From Streptomyces malaysiensis subsp. samsunensis (lineage in GTDB: Bacteria > Actinomycetota > Actinomycetes > Streptomycetales > Streptomycetaceae): a stretch of DNA of 64,000 nucleotides. Shown here piece by piece: positions 41,354 to 50,380 of the stretch. The stretch spans positions 29,391 to 93,390 of the forward strand of contig NZ_JANIIC010000049.1 of NCBI RefSeq assembly GCF_024519315.1, in the 5' to 3' direction. A model generated the notes under the pieces. It was not told where the DNA came from. It saw only the letters and a program-made list of their open reading frames with translations, and made no database searches. The position numbers were made by a program, and so were the translations under genes. Each line of letters begins with the position of its first letter. Position 1 is the stretch's first letter.

Positions 41354-44300
41354 ATGTACGAGCTGTCCCGGATCCGCCTCTACTCCATCGGGCCGGCCGG
41401 TGCGCGCTATGCCGACACCGTGCTGGACCTGCGCGGAGTCGGCGAGCCGGTGCCCAGCCCCGCACCCACCCAGGCGGAGTTCTTCGAGGAGGAGCCGGTC
41501 GGCCCGCCGCGCCGCCCCGCCCCCGCCGGTGTGCTCTTCCTGGAGAACGGCGGCGGTAAGTCCGTCCTGCTCAAGCTGATCTTCTCGGTGATGCTGCCCG
41601 GCCATCGCAACACCCTCGGTGGCGCCAGCTCCGGAGTGCTGCGCAAGTTCCTGCTCGCCGACGACTGCGGGCATGTCGCGCTGGAGTGGCAGCACACCGT
41701 CACCGGTGAGACCGTCGTCGTCGGCAAGGTCAGCGAATGGCGCGGCCGTCAGGTCTCCAACGACCCGCGGAAGTTCGCCGAGGCGTGGTATTCCTTCCGG
41801 CCCGGCCCCGGGATGAGCCTGGACTCCCTGCCGGTCGCCGAATCCGCGGCGGTGCGGCCCACCGTCGAGGGCGCCTCGACCGCACGCGGCCGCCGCCGCA
41901 CCATGAAGGGCTTTCGTGACGCCCTTACGGAGGCCGGCAAGGCGTACCCCCATCTGGACGTGGTCTGGGTGGAGATCCACGAGCGCTGGAACGAACACCT
42001 CGGCGAACTCGGCCTCGACCCCGAACTCTTCCGCTACCAGCGGGAGATGAACGCCGACGAGGGCGAGGCGGCCGGCCTCTTCGCGGTCAAGAACGACTCC
42101 GACTTCACCGACCTCCTGCTGCGCGCCGTCACCGACACCCGCGACACCGACGGGCTCGCCGACCTCGTCCACGGCTTCGCCCACAAGCTGGGCCGCCGCG
42201 CCGAGTTGACCGCCGAGCGGGACTTCACCGCCGGTTCGCTCGATCTGCTCCAGCGCATCGCGGACGCCGCGGAGCGGCGCGAGCAGGCCCGTGGCGTCCA
42301 CGCGGGCGCCGAGCGCCGCACCCGTACGCTCTCCCGGAGGCTGTCCGCGCGTGGCGCGGAGGAGCGGGCACGCGCCGCCGAACTCGCCGAGCGGGTCGCC
42401 TCCGCCGCCCAGGCCGTCACCGACGCCGAGGGCGCGCGCGGCCGCAGCGACCTCGTCGCCGCCGAACTCGCCTACCGCCACGCCTCCTTGGCGCTCGCCG
42501 CCGCCGAGAAGGGCGCCGCGGCGCAGCGCCGCGAGCTCAATGACGCCCGCACCCTGCACTCCGCCTGGCAGGCCGCCGAGACGGTGCTGCGCCACCGCGC
42601 CGCCGCCGACCGCTCCGCGCGGGTGGCCGCCGCCATCCGCGAGGCCGAGCGGGACGCGGCCCCCGCCCTCGCCGCCCGCGCCAAGGCCGCCGCCGACCTC
42701 GTCCGCGCCCTGCACGCGGCGGCCGAGGACGGTGAGCGGGTCGCCAACGAGGAGGAGGAGCGCTCCGCCGCCCTCCAGGAGACCGGTGAGGCCGCCCACC
42801 GCGACGCCACCTCCGCCGCCACGGCGGCCCAGCGCGCCCGCAGCGACGCCGAGCATCTGCGCCAGCGGCTCGCCGAGGTCGAGCAGGAGACCGCCGAGGC
42901 CGTGCGTGCCGGATGGCTCGACGACTCCGCCCCCGACGCCGACCCGGCCCGCGCCGCTCTCGCCGCCAGTGACGCCGAGAAGACCACGGTCGCCGCCTTC
43001 GACGAGGCCCGCGAGACCGCTCGGCGCACCGCCGACCACGCGAAGTCGGCCGCCGCCGTGGAGGCCCGCGCCGAACTGGCCGCGGCGCGAGCGGTGGACG
43101 CGGCGTGGGCCACGGAGTCCGCCTACGAGGCGGAGCGGCGCGCCGCGGAGGCGCTGGGCGCGGAGCAGCGCCTGATCGAACTGCTGGGCCTGCCACAGCC
43201 CACCGCCGCCGTCCCCGCCCCGCGCGGCGCCGCCCGCCCATCGGCGGTGGATTCACGCGCGGCGGGCGGGGTGACGGTGCGCGTTCCGGACGCGGGCGGG
43301 CGTGGGATGGGCCGACGGGCGGCCCGTACCCTGCCGGCCGACTCCGGCCGGGACGGGTGGATCACGGTCCGGGTGGACGAGGAGGACGCGGACGACATCG
43401 GCCTCTCCCAACTCCCGGCCGCCTTCCGCGCGGCCCCTCACGCACCGCCCACGATCCCCCCGGATTCGGAGCCCGCGCCCCACGACCACGACTACGCCCC
43501 CGAGGACCCGCCCACCGACACCCGCTCACGCTTCGAGGGAGAGAACCACGCCGCGCCGGGCCCCTCGGCGGCGCGCCCCAGGGGCGGGGGTGGCGCTCCG
43601 GGCTCGGTGGTTCGGTCGACGGACGTCCCGGGCATGGAGGGCTCCGCCGTCGTGGGCGACGGATTCCCGGGTACTGGCCCGGTGTCCGGTGACGGGGTTT
43701 CCGCCTCCCGCGTGGTCGGTGGCCCGTGCCCGGGGGGCGCGGCCGCGGGTGGGGTCGAGGAGGGCGATGGGGTGAAGGGCGGTGGCATGTCGGGCCCCTC
43801 CGCCGCCCGCCCCAGGGGTGGGGGTGCCGCCTCGGGCTCGGTGGTCCGGTCGACGGATGTCGTCGTGGGCGCGGAGGGCGCTTCCGCTGTCGCGGGCGAC
43901 AGCCTCTCGGCCACCGGTCCGGTGGGCGAGGCAGGTCGTGCGAGGCGCGTGGAGGGCGACGCCCCTTCCGTGGGCGACCAGTGCCGGGGCACTGGTCCCG
44001 TTGACGAGGCGGGGGACACCGCTCGCGTCGATGGTGGCGCGGAAGGGGCGCGCCCCGCTCGGCACGGCGCGGCCTCCGCCGAGGTCGCGGAGGCGGGCCC
44101 GGGGGAGGCTCACCGGCGCCGTCCGCTCGCGGCGGAGTCGCGGCCCGCGGGGTGGGTGACGGTGCGGATCGACGAGGCACAGGACGCCGCGTCGGGCGGT
44201 GGCGGTCCGCGCCCGGAGGGCCACCGTGGCGCCGCCCCGGCCGTGGCGGTCGATTCCCACGGTGACGGCGGTCAGGCCGGGACGGCGGCCGCCACGGACA

Positions 44301-47300
44301 CTGCCGACGTCGGCCACGCGGCCCCGTCGGACGATGGCCCGCGCTCGGACGGCCCGCGCTCGGACGGCCCGCGTGGCGCCCGGGTCGTGGCGGCCGAATC
44401 CCGGCCTCCCGGGGAGGTGTCGGCCCGGGTCGGGGACGTTGACGGTGGTCAGGGCGAACCGGAGGCCGCTGACACCGGTACCCGGCCCGCCAACGTCACT
44501 CCCGCCGACGCCGAGCCCGTCACCCCCGCCGACGCGGATTCCGGCTCCGCCGCCGACGACTCCGACTGCTGGAGCCCCGAGCCCGGCGGTGAACCCGACC
44601 GCGAGCGCGACCGCGGTCGTCACCCCCGGCCCGCCCCGCGGGCCTTCGCGGACGGGCCGCTGACCGCCGAGGAGTTGGATCGCAACGCCGAGGCGCTGCG
44701 CGAACTGCTCGAGGAGAGCGTCGCCTCCGCCGAGCGGCAGCTCTTCGAGCTGCGGACCGCGGCAGCCGAGGACGCGCGCATTCTGGGTGCGCTCGGCGAC
44801 GGGGGGCTGCTGCCGCCCAGCCCCGATGTGCTGGCGGCCGTCGAGTTCCTCGGCGAGCACGGCATCCCCGCCCTCCCCGGCTGGCGTTACCTCGCCCAGG
44901 CCGTGGACCCCGTCGACCACGCCGCCGTGCTCGCGGCCCGCCCCGAGCTGGTGGACGGCGTCGTCATCACCGACCCCGGCACCCACGCCCGCGCCCGTGA
45001 GGTGCTCGGCCAGGCGTCGCTGCTGCCGCGGTCCGCCGTGGCCGTCGGGACGTCCGCCGCGCTGCTCGCGCCGACGCCCGCGCCCGGCACCGAGGACAGC
45101 GGGGTCTTCCTCGTGCCGCCGAACCCGGCGATGCACGACGAGCGCGCCGCCGACGACGAGCGGCGCGGGCTGCGGGCCCGCGCCACCGAGCGGGACGAGG
45201 AGATCAGGGCGCTCGCCGCCCGGCTCGCCGGGGACCGGGCGCTGTCCGCGCGGCTCGGCTCCTGGCGCACCGGCTGCCCGTCCGGGCGGCTCGCCGAGCT
45301 CGCGGCGGCGGCGGAGACCGCCCGGGAGGCCGCCGACACCGCACAGCGCGAGCTGGTGGAGGGGCGTACGGCGCGGGCGGAGGCCGACGAGGCCGCCACC
45401 GAGGCCGCCCGGGTCCGCGACGAGCGCCAGGAGGCGGCACAGCGGGCCCGCCGGGTGGCGGACGCGCTGGCCGGTCTGGCGTACCGGCTGCGGGAGCGCG
45501 CCACCTGGCAGACCCGGCTGCGCGAACTGGCCGAGGAGGCCGCCGAGTACGAGGAGCGCGCCGCGGGCTGCGTGGACCGGGCCCGCGCCGCCGACGAGGA
45601 CCGGCGCGCCGCCCAGCGCGCGGCCGACGACGCGCACCGTACGGCCCGCGCCCTGCGCGCCGAGCGCGCGGAGATCGCGGGCGCCCCCGACGACCTCGGC
45701 GAGGCCACCGAGCCGCCGTCCGCCTCGCTGCCCGCGCTCCGCGAGGCGTACCGCGCCGCCTCCCAGGTCTACGAGAAGGTCGGCGTCGGCGCCGACCTCC
45801 GCGCCGAACAGGCCCGCGCCGAGAGCGACGAGAGCGCGGCCCTCGCCTCCCTCGACCGGCTCACCAACAAGGTCCGCACCCGCGCCGCCCAGCTCCTGGA
45901 GGGCACCGACGGCGCCGACGGCCCCTCCCGGCAGGCCGCCGCGGCCCGCGCCGAATCGCTCGTCCAGATGCTGGAGAGCCGTGCGTCGGCGGCGAGCGAG
46001 CAGCTCGGACGGCTGCGCGGCGAGGCCGAGCGGCTCGCCCCCGCCGACGGCGACGCCCACACCGAGCTGCCGGAGGAGACGGTCCCGGCCGACGCCGAGC
46101 AGGCGAAGGAGCTGCTGCGCACCGCCAACGGCGAACTGGCCGCCCGTACGGACGCCCTGGACACCGCCCGTACCGCCCACGCCGACCTGGTGCGCGCGCA
46201 CCGCGCCGCCGAGGACGCGGCGGGCGGCTTCGACGAGACCGCCGCCCTGCTGCGGGATCTGCTGCGGGACGGCCCCGGCGCGGAGGACGACGGCGAGCGG
46301 CCCGAGCCGTACGCGGGCGGTCTCGCCGAGGCCCGTCAGGCCGCCGCCGAGAGCCGCCGCTCACTGCGCGGCTGCGCCGCCGATCTGTCGGCGGCCGAGT
46401 CGGCGGTGCGGGAGGCGTCCGATGTGCTGGTGCGGCACGCCAACTCCACCCGTTACGAGCAGGTGCGCACCCCCGCCCGCCAGCAGATCCGCGAGCTCCC
46501 CGCGGCCGCCCTGCCCGAGCACGCCGCCGCCTGGGCCGAGGCGTTCGCGCCCCGGCTGCGCGTGCTCACCGACGAGCTGGAGCAGCTGGAGCGCAACCGC
46601 GACTCCATCGTGGACCGGCTGCGCGGCCTGGTGGAGTCCTGTCTGGCCACCCTGCGCTCCGCGCAGCGGCTCTCCCGGCTCCCCGAGGGGCTCGGCGAGT
46701 GGTCGGGGCAGGAGTTCCTGCGGATCCGCTTCGAGGACCCCGACCAGGCCAGCCTCACCGAGCGGCTCGGCGAGGTCATCGACGAGGCCACCCGCTCCGC
46801 CGTGCGGAAGAACTCCGATCTGCGGCGGGACGGCATGTCCCTGCTGCTGCGCGGGGTCCATGCCGCGCTCCTGCCGCGCGGGGTGGCCGTCGAGATCCTC
46901 AAACCGGACGCGGTGCTGCGGGCCGAGCGGGTGCCGGTGAGGCAGATGGGCGATGTGTTCTCCGGTGGCCAGCTGCTGACCGCCGCCATCGCGCTGTACT
47001 GCACGATGGCGGCCCTGCGCAGCAACGACCGGGGCCGTGACAAGCACCGCCACGCGGGCACCCTCTTCCTCGACAATCCGATCGGCCGCGCCAACGCCAC
47101 CTATCTGCTGGAGCTCCAGCGGGCGGTCGCGGACGCGCTGGGTGTGCAGCTGCTCTATACGACGGGGCTGTTCGACACCACGGCGCTGGCCGAGTTCCCG
47201 CTGGTGATCCGGTTGCGCAATGACGCGGATCTGCGGGCCGGGCTGAAGTACATCAGCGTCGAGGAGCATCTGCGGCCGGGCCTGCCGGTCCGGGAGCCGG

Positions 47301-47401
47301 AGGAGGAGCAGCAGGTGCACGGCCAGATCACCGCGACACGGATGTACCGCCGCCCCGAGGTGGACGCGGATGAGCCCGTCGAGGCGGCGGACCGGCCATG
47401 A
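41354..47401 (+). CDS. Giant SMC/Rad50/MukB-like coiled-coil ATPase with central low-complexity insertion
   Basis: 2015-aa chromosome-structure-type ATPase. N-terminal head: Walker A is in LFLENGGGKSVLLKL (GGGKS 66-70), and the head continues to about 300. A long Ala/Glu/Arg coiled coil follows (about 300-610). Residues about 612-1095 are Pro/Gly/Ser/Asp-rich and repetitive. A small folded block at about 1120-1260 (GGLLPPSPDVLAAVEFLGEH, VVITDPGTHARAREVLG) may be the hinge, then a returning coiled coil to about 1760. C-terminal head: ABC signature FSGGQ at 1869-1873 and Walker B TLFLDN ending D1907-N1908, with NPIGRAN after it. Asn replaces the usual catalytic Glu. It closes the four-gene operon. 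No JetD or nuclease gene is adjacent. ATPase class is firm; function (condensin, plasmid defence or other) is unknown. Confidence 0.8.
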   Translation: MYELSRIRLYSIGPAGARYADTVLDLRGVGEPVPSPAPTQAEFFEEEPVGPPRRPAPAGVLFLENGGGKSVLLKLIFSVMLPGHRNTLGGASSGVLRKFLLADDCGHVALEWQHTVTGETVVVGKVSEWRGRQVSNDPRKFAEAWYSFRPGPGMSLDSLPVAESAAVRPTVEGASTARGRRRTMKGFRDALTEAGKAYPHLDVVWVEIHERWNEHLGELGLDPELFRYQREMNADEGEAAGLFAVKNDSDFTDLLLRAVTDTRDTDGLADLVHGFAHKLGRRAELTAERDFTAGSLDLLQRIADAAERREQARGVHAGAERRTRTLSRRLSARGAEERARAAELAERVASAAQAVTDAEGARGRSDLVAAELAYRHASLALAAAEKGAAAQRRELNDARTLHSAWQAAETVLRHRAAADRSARVAAAIREAERDAAPALAARAKAAADLVRALHAAAEDGERVANEEEERSAALQETGEAAHRDATSAATAAQRARSDAEHLRQRLAEVEQETAEAVRAGWLDDSAPDADPARAALAASDAEKTTVAAFDEARETARRTADHAKSAAAVEARAELAAARAVDAAWATESAYEAERRAAEALGAEQRLIELLGLPQPTAAVPAPRGAARPSAVDSRAAGGVTVRVPDAGGRGMGRRAARTLPADSGRDGWITVRVDEEDADDIGLSQLPAAFRAAPHAPPTIPPDSEPAPHDHDYAPEDPPTDTRSRFEGENHAAPGPSAARPRGGGGAPGSVVRSTDVPGMEGSAVVGDGFPGTGPVSGDGVSASRVVGGPCPGGAAAGGVEEGDGVKGGGMSGPSAARPRGGGAASGSVVRSTDVVVGAEGASAVAGDSLSATGPVGEAGRARRVEGDAPSVGDQCRGTGPVDEAGDTARVDGGAEGARPARHGAASAEVAEAGPGEAHRRRPLAAESRPAGWVTVRIDEAQDAASGGGGPRPEGHRGAAPAVAVDSHGDGGQAGTAAATDTADVGHAAPSDDGPRSDGPRSDGPRGARVVAAESRPPGEVSARVGDVDGGQGEPEAADTGTRPANVTPADAEPVTPADADSGSAADDSDCWSPEPGGEPDRERDRGRHPRPAPRAFADGPLTAEELDRNAEALRELLEESVASAERQLFELRTAAAEDARILGALGDGGLLPPSPDVLAAVEFLGEHGIPALPGWRYLAQAVDPVDHAAVLAARPELVDGVVITDPGTHARAREVLGQASLLPRSAVAVGTSAALLAPTPAPGTEDSGVFLVPPNPAMHDERAADDERRGLRARATERDEEIRALAARLAGDRALSARLGSWRTGCPSGRLAELAAAAETAREAADTAQRELVEGRTARAEADEAATEAARVRDERQEAAQRARRVADALAGLAYRLRERATWQTRLRELAEEAAEYEERAAGCVDRARAADEDRRAAQRAADDAHRTARALRAERAEIAGAPDDLGEATEPPSASLPALREAYRAASQVYEKVGVGADLRAEQARAESDESAALASLDRLTNKVRTRAAQLLEGTDGADGPSRQAAAARAESLVQMLESRASAASEQLGRLRGEAERLAPADGDAHTELPEETVPADAEQAKELLRTANGELAARTDALDTARTAHADLVRAHRAAEDAAGGFDETAALLRDLLRDGPGAEDDGERPEPYAGGLAEARQAAAESRRSLRGCAADLSAAESAVREASDVLVRHANSTRYEQVRTPARQQIRELPAAALPEHAAAWAEAFAPRLRVLTDELEQLERNRDSIVDRLRGLVESCLATLRSAQRLSRLPEGLGEWSGQEFLRIRFEDPDQASLTERLGEVIDEATRSAVRKNSDLRRDGMSLLLRGVHAALLPRGVAVEILKPDAVLRAERVPVRQMGDVFSGGQLLTAAIALYCTMAALRSNDRGRDKHRHAGTLFLDNPIGRANATYLLELQRAVADALGVQLLYTTGLFDTTALAEFPLVIRLRNDADLRAGLKYISVEEHLRPGLPVREPEEEQQVHGQITATRMYRRPEVDADEPVEAADRP
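43190..44640 (+). repeat. Repetitive low-complexity insertion inside the SMC-like gene
   Basis: In-frame region with imperfect repeats. SAARPRGGG...GSVVRSTDV occurs near 43567 and 43799. Four variants of (A/D)SRxxGxVTVRV are near 43249, 43340, 44134 and 44395. A 15-bp GCCCGCGCTCGGACG repeat is near 44338. It encodes about 480 probably disordered residues. Confidence 0.7.
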
Positions 47402-47535
47402 GCCGGACGGGGACCTGAGCCGGGCCAGGCCGTGAGCCCCACCGGGGCCGTGGGCCCGGGGGCCACACCTGACCCGGCCTCACCGTCCGACTGATGCTCG
47501 CGGCGCAGGCCGGGTAACCGATATCGCCCTCGCAG

Positions 47536-47555
47536 CCGCCCCGGGCCCGGGGCGG
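47536..47555. terminator. Bidirectional terminator palindrome
   Basis: A perfect 20-bp palindrome (arms CCGCCCCGGG/CCCGGGGCGG) lies between the convergent SMC-like gene and the aldehyde dehydrogenase gene. It is 23 bp from the latter's stop. Confidence 0.65.
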
Positions 47556-47577
47556 ACTCGGGCGGACCGGACTTCCG

Positions 47578-49044
47578 TCAGGCGAACCAGCCCTGTGGAC
47601 GGGGGCGTGTATTGCGCCAGATGTGCTTGGTCTCCCGGTACTCCGCGAGCCCGCTGGGCCCCAGCTCCCGTCCGGTCCCGGACTGTTTGAACCCGCCCCA
47701 TTCCGCCTGCGGGAGATACGGGTGGTAGTCGTTGATCCATACGGTGCCCAGCCGCAGCCGGGAGGCCACCCGCTCGGCCCGCCCCTCGTCGCCGGACCAT
47801 ACCGCCCCGGCGAGCCCGTACACGGTGTCGTTGGCCAGCCGCACCGCCTCGTCCTCCCCGGCGAAACGTTCCACCGTGAGCACCGGCCCGAAGGACTCAT
47901 CGGCCAGCACCGACATACCGCTGTGGCAGCGGTCGAGGACGGTCGGCAGGAAGTAGTAGCCGTCGTCCAGGGCCGGATCGTCGGGACGGGCGCCGCCGCA
48001 GCGCAGCCGGGCGCCCTCCGCGAGCCCCGTCGCCACATACGCCTCGACCTTGGCCCGGTGCGCGGCGGAGATCAGCGGGCCGGTCTGGGCCCGTTTGTCG
48101 AACGGCCCGCCCAGCCGGATCCTACGGGCGCGGCGCACGACCTCCTCGACGAAGGCGTCGTGCACCGGCTCCTCCACCAACAGCCGGGCCCCGGCCGAGC
48201 AGACCTGTCCGGAGTGGAGGAAGACCGCGGTGAGCGCGTGGTCCACGGCCGTGTCGAAGTCCGCGTCGGCGAAGACGATGTTGGGGTTCTTGCCGCCCAG
48301 CTCCAGCGAGGTCCGCTTGACCGTGCCCGCGGCCGCGGCCATGATCCGGCGCCCGGTCCGCAGGCCCCCGGTGAAGGACACCAGGTCCACATCGGGGTTG
48401 TCGGTGAGCGGGGCCCCGGCCTCGGCGCCCGGACCGAGCACCAGATTGGCCACCCCGTCCGGCAGTCCGGCCTCCGCCAGCAGCCGCATCAGCGCGATCG
48501 CCGTACTGGGGGTCAGCTCACTGGGTTTCAGTACGAAGGTGTTGCCCGCGGCGAGCGCGGGCGCGACCTTCCACGAGGTCTGGAGCAGCGGATAGTTCCA
48601 CGGGGTGATGAGCGCGCAGACCCCGACCGGTTCATAGACCACCCGGCTGACGGTGTGCTCGGTGCCGGTGTCCACGATCCGGTCCGCCTCGGTGCGCACC
48701 AGTTGCCCGTAGTAGCGGAAGCACGCCACCACACCGTCGAGGTCGAGCTCGCTCTCGGCCAGGCGCTTCCCGGTGTCCAGGGATTCCGCGCGGGCGAGCC
48801 CGGCCTTGTCGCGCTCCACCAGATCGGCGACGCGCAGCAGCAGATCGCCGCGCGCCCCGACCGGAGTACGGGGCCAGGGCCCCTGGTCGAACGCCTGCCG
48901 GGCGGCGGCCACCGCCTCGGCCGCGTCCTTCCCGCCGCCCTCGTCCACGACCGCCACCAGCGATCCGTCGGCCGGGCAGCGGATCTCCCGGGTCCGTTCG
49001 TCGATCGCGCCGGTCCACTGGCCACCGATGAAGAGGTCCGTCAC
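47578..49044 (-). CDS. Betaine-aldehyde-type aldehyde dehydrogenase
   Basis: 488-aa NAD(P)-dependent aldehyde dehydrogenase. Catalytic Cys282 (SGQVCSAGARL) and general base Glu248 (SLELGGKNP) are present, with ITPWNYPLLQTSWK and the cofactor-loop FTGGLRTG. The wording is like actinobacterial betaine-aldehyde dehydrogenase (BetB), which makes glycine betaine; other aldehydes are possible. GTG 49044 is preferred: it overlaps the Rieske stop (GTGA) and has GGAGG at normal spacing, whereas ATG 49050 touches the ribosome site. It is the last gene of the mscR-led operon and ends at a shared terminator. Confidence 0.85.
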   Translation of the reverse strand: MTDLFIGGQWTGAIDERTREIRCPADGSLVAVVDEGGGKDAAEAVAAARQAFDQGPWPRTPVGARGDLLLRVADLVERDKAGLARAESLDTGKRLAESELDLDGVVACFRYYGQLVRTEADRIVDTGTEHTVSRVVYEPVGVCALITPWNYPLLQTSWKVAPALAAGNTFVLKPSELTPSTAIALMRLLAEAGLPDGVANLVLGPGAEAGAPLTDNPDVDLVSFTGGLRTGRRIMAAAAGTVKRTSLELGGKNPNIVFADADFDTAVDHALTAVFLHSGQVCSAGARLLVEEPVHDAFVEEVVRRARRIRLGGPFDKRAQTGPLISAAHRAKVEAYVATGLAEGARLRCGGARPDDPALDDGYYFLPTVLDRCHSGMSVLADESFGPVLTVERFAGEDEAVRLANDTVYGLAGAVWSGDEGRAERVASRLRLGTVWINDYHPYLPQAEWGGFKQSGTGRELGPSGLAEYRETKHIWRNTRPRPQGWFA

Positions 49045-50198
49045 GGGCATTCCTCCGCTTCCGGGGTCGGGACATGGTCGGTCACCCATCGGTGAAAGGC
49101 GCCGATGTGGTGTTCGCTGGGGACGAGCACCCCGCCGGCGCGGTAGGCGCGGGAGTCCATGGCGGGCTGGGTGCGCTCACAGGCGTCGAAGTCCTGGGCG
49201 TTGACCCGGTGGAACAGCTCCACCGACTTCGACACGTCCCGGTCGGACGCCACCACTTCGGGGGCGTAGAGCCAGTCGCATTCGACCAGGGTGTGATCGG
49301 GGGCGAGCGGGAACATCCGGTGGATGATCACATGGTCGGGGACCAGGTTGAGGAAGACCTGCGGCCGTACCGTGATCGCGTAGTAGCGGCGGTCCTGCTC
49401 CTCGGCGATCCCCGCGAAGCGGCCGAACCCTTCGCTGCCGTCCACCGTGAACCCCTGGGCCTCCTCGGCGAACTCCGCGCCGTGCCCGACGAAGTACTGC
49501 GCCGCGAGACCGTCGGCGAACTCCGGCAGCACCTCGGTGAGTTCGGGGTGGATCGTCGCGCAGTGGTAGCACTCCATGAAGTTCTCGACGATCAGCTTCC
49601 AGTTGGCCCGTACGTCATAGGAGATCCGGCGGCCCAGCGCAAGGCCGGCCACGTCGTAGCGCTCCACGGACTCCGCGTCGCCGAGCCGCTCGGCCACCGC
49701 CCCGATCACCGTCTCCTCGAAGGATGGTGGATCCTCGGCCAGGCAGACCCAGACATAGCCGAGCCATTCGCGAAGCCGTACCGGCACCAGTCCGCGCTCG
49801 ACCCGGTCGATATCGGGCATCCGCTGAAGGTTGGGGGCGGCGGTGAGCCTGCCGTCCAGATCGTAGGTCCAGGCGTGGTACGGGCACTGCAACGAGCGGC
49901 GCACCGTACCGGACTCCTCGGTGCACAGCCGGGCGCCGCGGTGCCGGCAGACATTGAGGAACGCCCGTGGCTCACCGCGCCGGTTGCGGGTGATCAGCAC
50001 GCTCTCCCGGCCGATCCGCACGGTGCGGAAGGCGCCCGGCCGGTCCAGATCGGCCCCGCGCACCGCGCAGAACCACATGGCCTCGAACAGGTGCTCCTGC
50101 TCCTGCCGGAAGATACCGGGAGCGGTGTACCAGTGGCCGGGAAGGGTGGCGAGCAGACTGGAGGTCGTGGCGGCGGGGGATTCGGGAGCCATGGTCAT
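49041..50198 (-). CDS. Rieske oxygenase alpha subunit (glycine-betaine demethylase type)
   Basis: 385-aa Rieske non-heme iron oxygenase. The [2Fe-2S] ligands are Cys84, His86 (CRH), Cys105 and His108 (CPYH). The mononuclear iron site is NFMECYHCATIHPEL with His212 and His217, the third ligand lying in the C-terminal half. Family members of this size (GbcA, stachydrine or carnitine oxygenases) demethylate or hydroxylate quaternary amines, releasing formaldehyde. A formaldehyde dehydrogenase, a DMG-dehydrogenase-like flavoprotein and a betaine-aldehyde-type dehydrogenase in the same operon support glycine betaine as substrate. Electrons would come from the ferredoxin/reductase pair at 55212-56773. 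ATG 50198 follows GAGGAGAACCCC and overlaps the stop of a sarcosine-oxidase remnant. Confidence 0.87.
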   Translation of the reverse strand: MTMAPESPAATTSSLLATLPGHWYTAPGIFRQEQEHLFEAMWFCAVRGADLDRPGAFRTVRIGRESVLITRNRRGEPRAFLNVCRHRGARLCTEESGTVRRSLQCPYHAWTYDLDGRLTAAPNLQRMPDIDRVERGLVPVRLREWLGYVWVCLAEDPPSFEETVIGAVAERLGDAESVERYDVAGLALGRRISYDVRANWKLIVENFMECYHCATIHPELTEVLPEFADGLAAQYFVGHGAEFAEEAQGFTVDGSEGFGRFAGIAEEQDRRYYAITVRPQVFLNLVPDHVIIHRMFPLAPDHTLVECDWLYAPEVVASDRDVSKSVELFHRVNAQDFDACERTQPAMDSRAYRAGGVLVPSEHHIGAFHRWVTDHVPTPEAEECP

Positions 50199-50345
50199 GG
50201 GGTTCTCCTCAAGCGGAGCCGGCGGGGGTCGAAGAGCTCGATGGGGTGGGCGGCGTTGCCGGTGAGTGCCAGATCGGCCAGGAGCTCCCCGACCACCGGC
50301 ACGAGGGTGAACCCGTGCCCGGGGGCCTCCAGGCGGTCGATTCCC
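50195..50345 (-). pseudogene. C-terminal remnant of a monomeric sarcosine oxidase-like gene
   Basis: The minus strand encodes about 49 residues, including APGHGFTLVPVVGELLADLA and then HPIELFDPRRL. This is like the last part of monomeric sarcosine/N-methyl amino acid oxidases (SGHGFK..PxxGExLADLALxG). There is no start, FAD site or upstream domain; homology fades before 50345, next to the stop of the GcvT flavoprotein. The remnant's own TGA still overlaps the Rieske ATG (ATGA). It looks like a deletion remnant of a gene once in the operon. Confidence 0.7.
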
Positions 50346-50380
50346 GTGGTCGCGGGGCGTGCGCGTGGCACACGCGCGTG

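Noticed and set aside
43526..46201. 891-codon minus-strand frame opposite the SMC-like gene
   Set aside because: No motifs; the plus-strand frame continues from Walker A to Walker B without interruption.
38604..47401. Complete Wadjet defence system
   Set aside because: No toprim-type JetD gene upstream (DUF2891, pcp) or downstream (aldehyde dehydrogenase), and subunit homology is architectural only.
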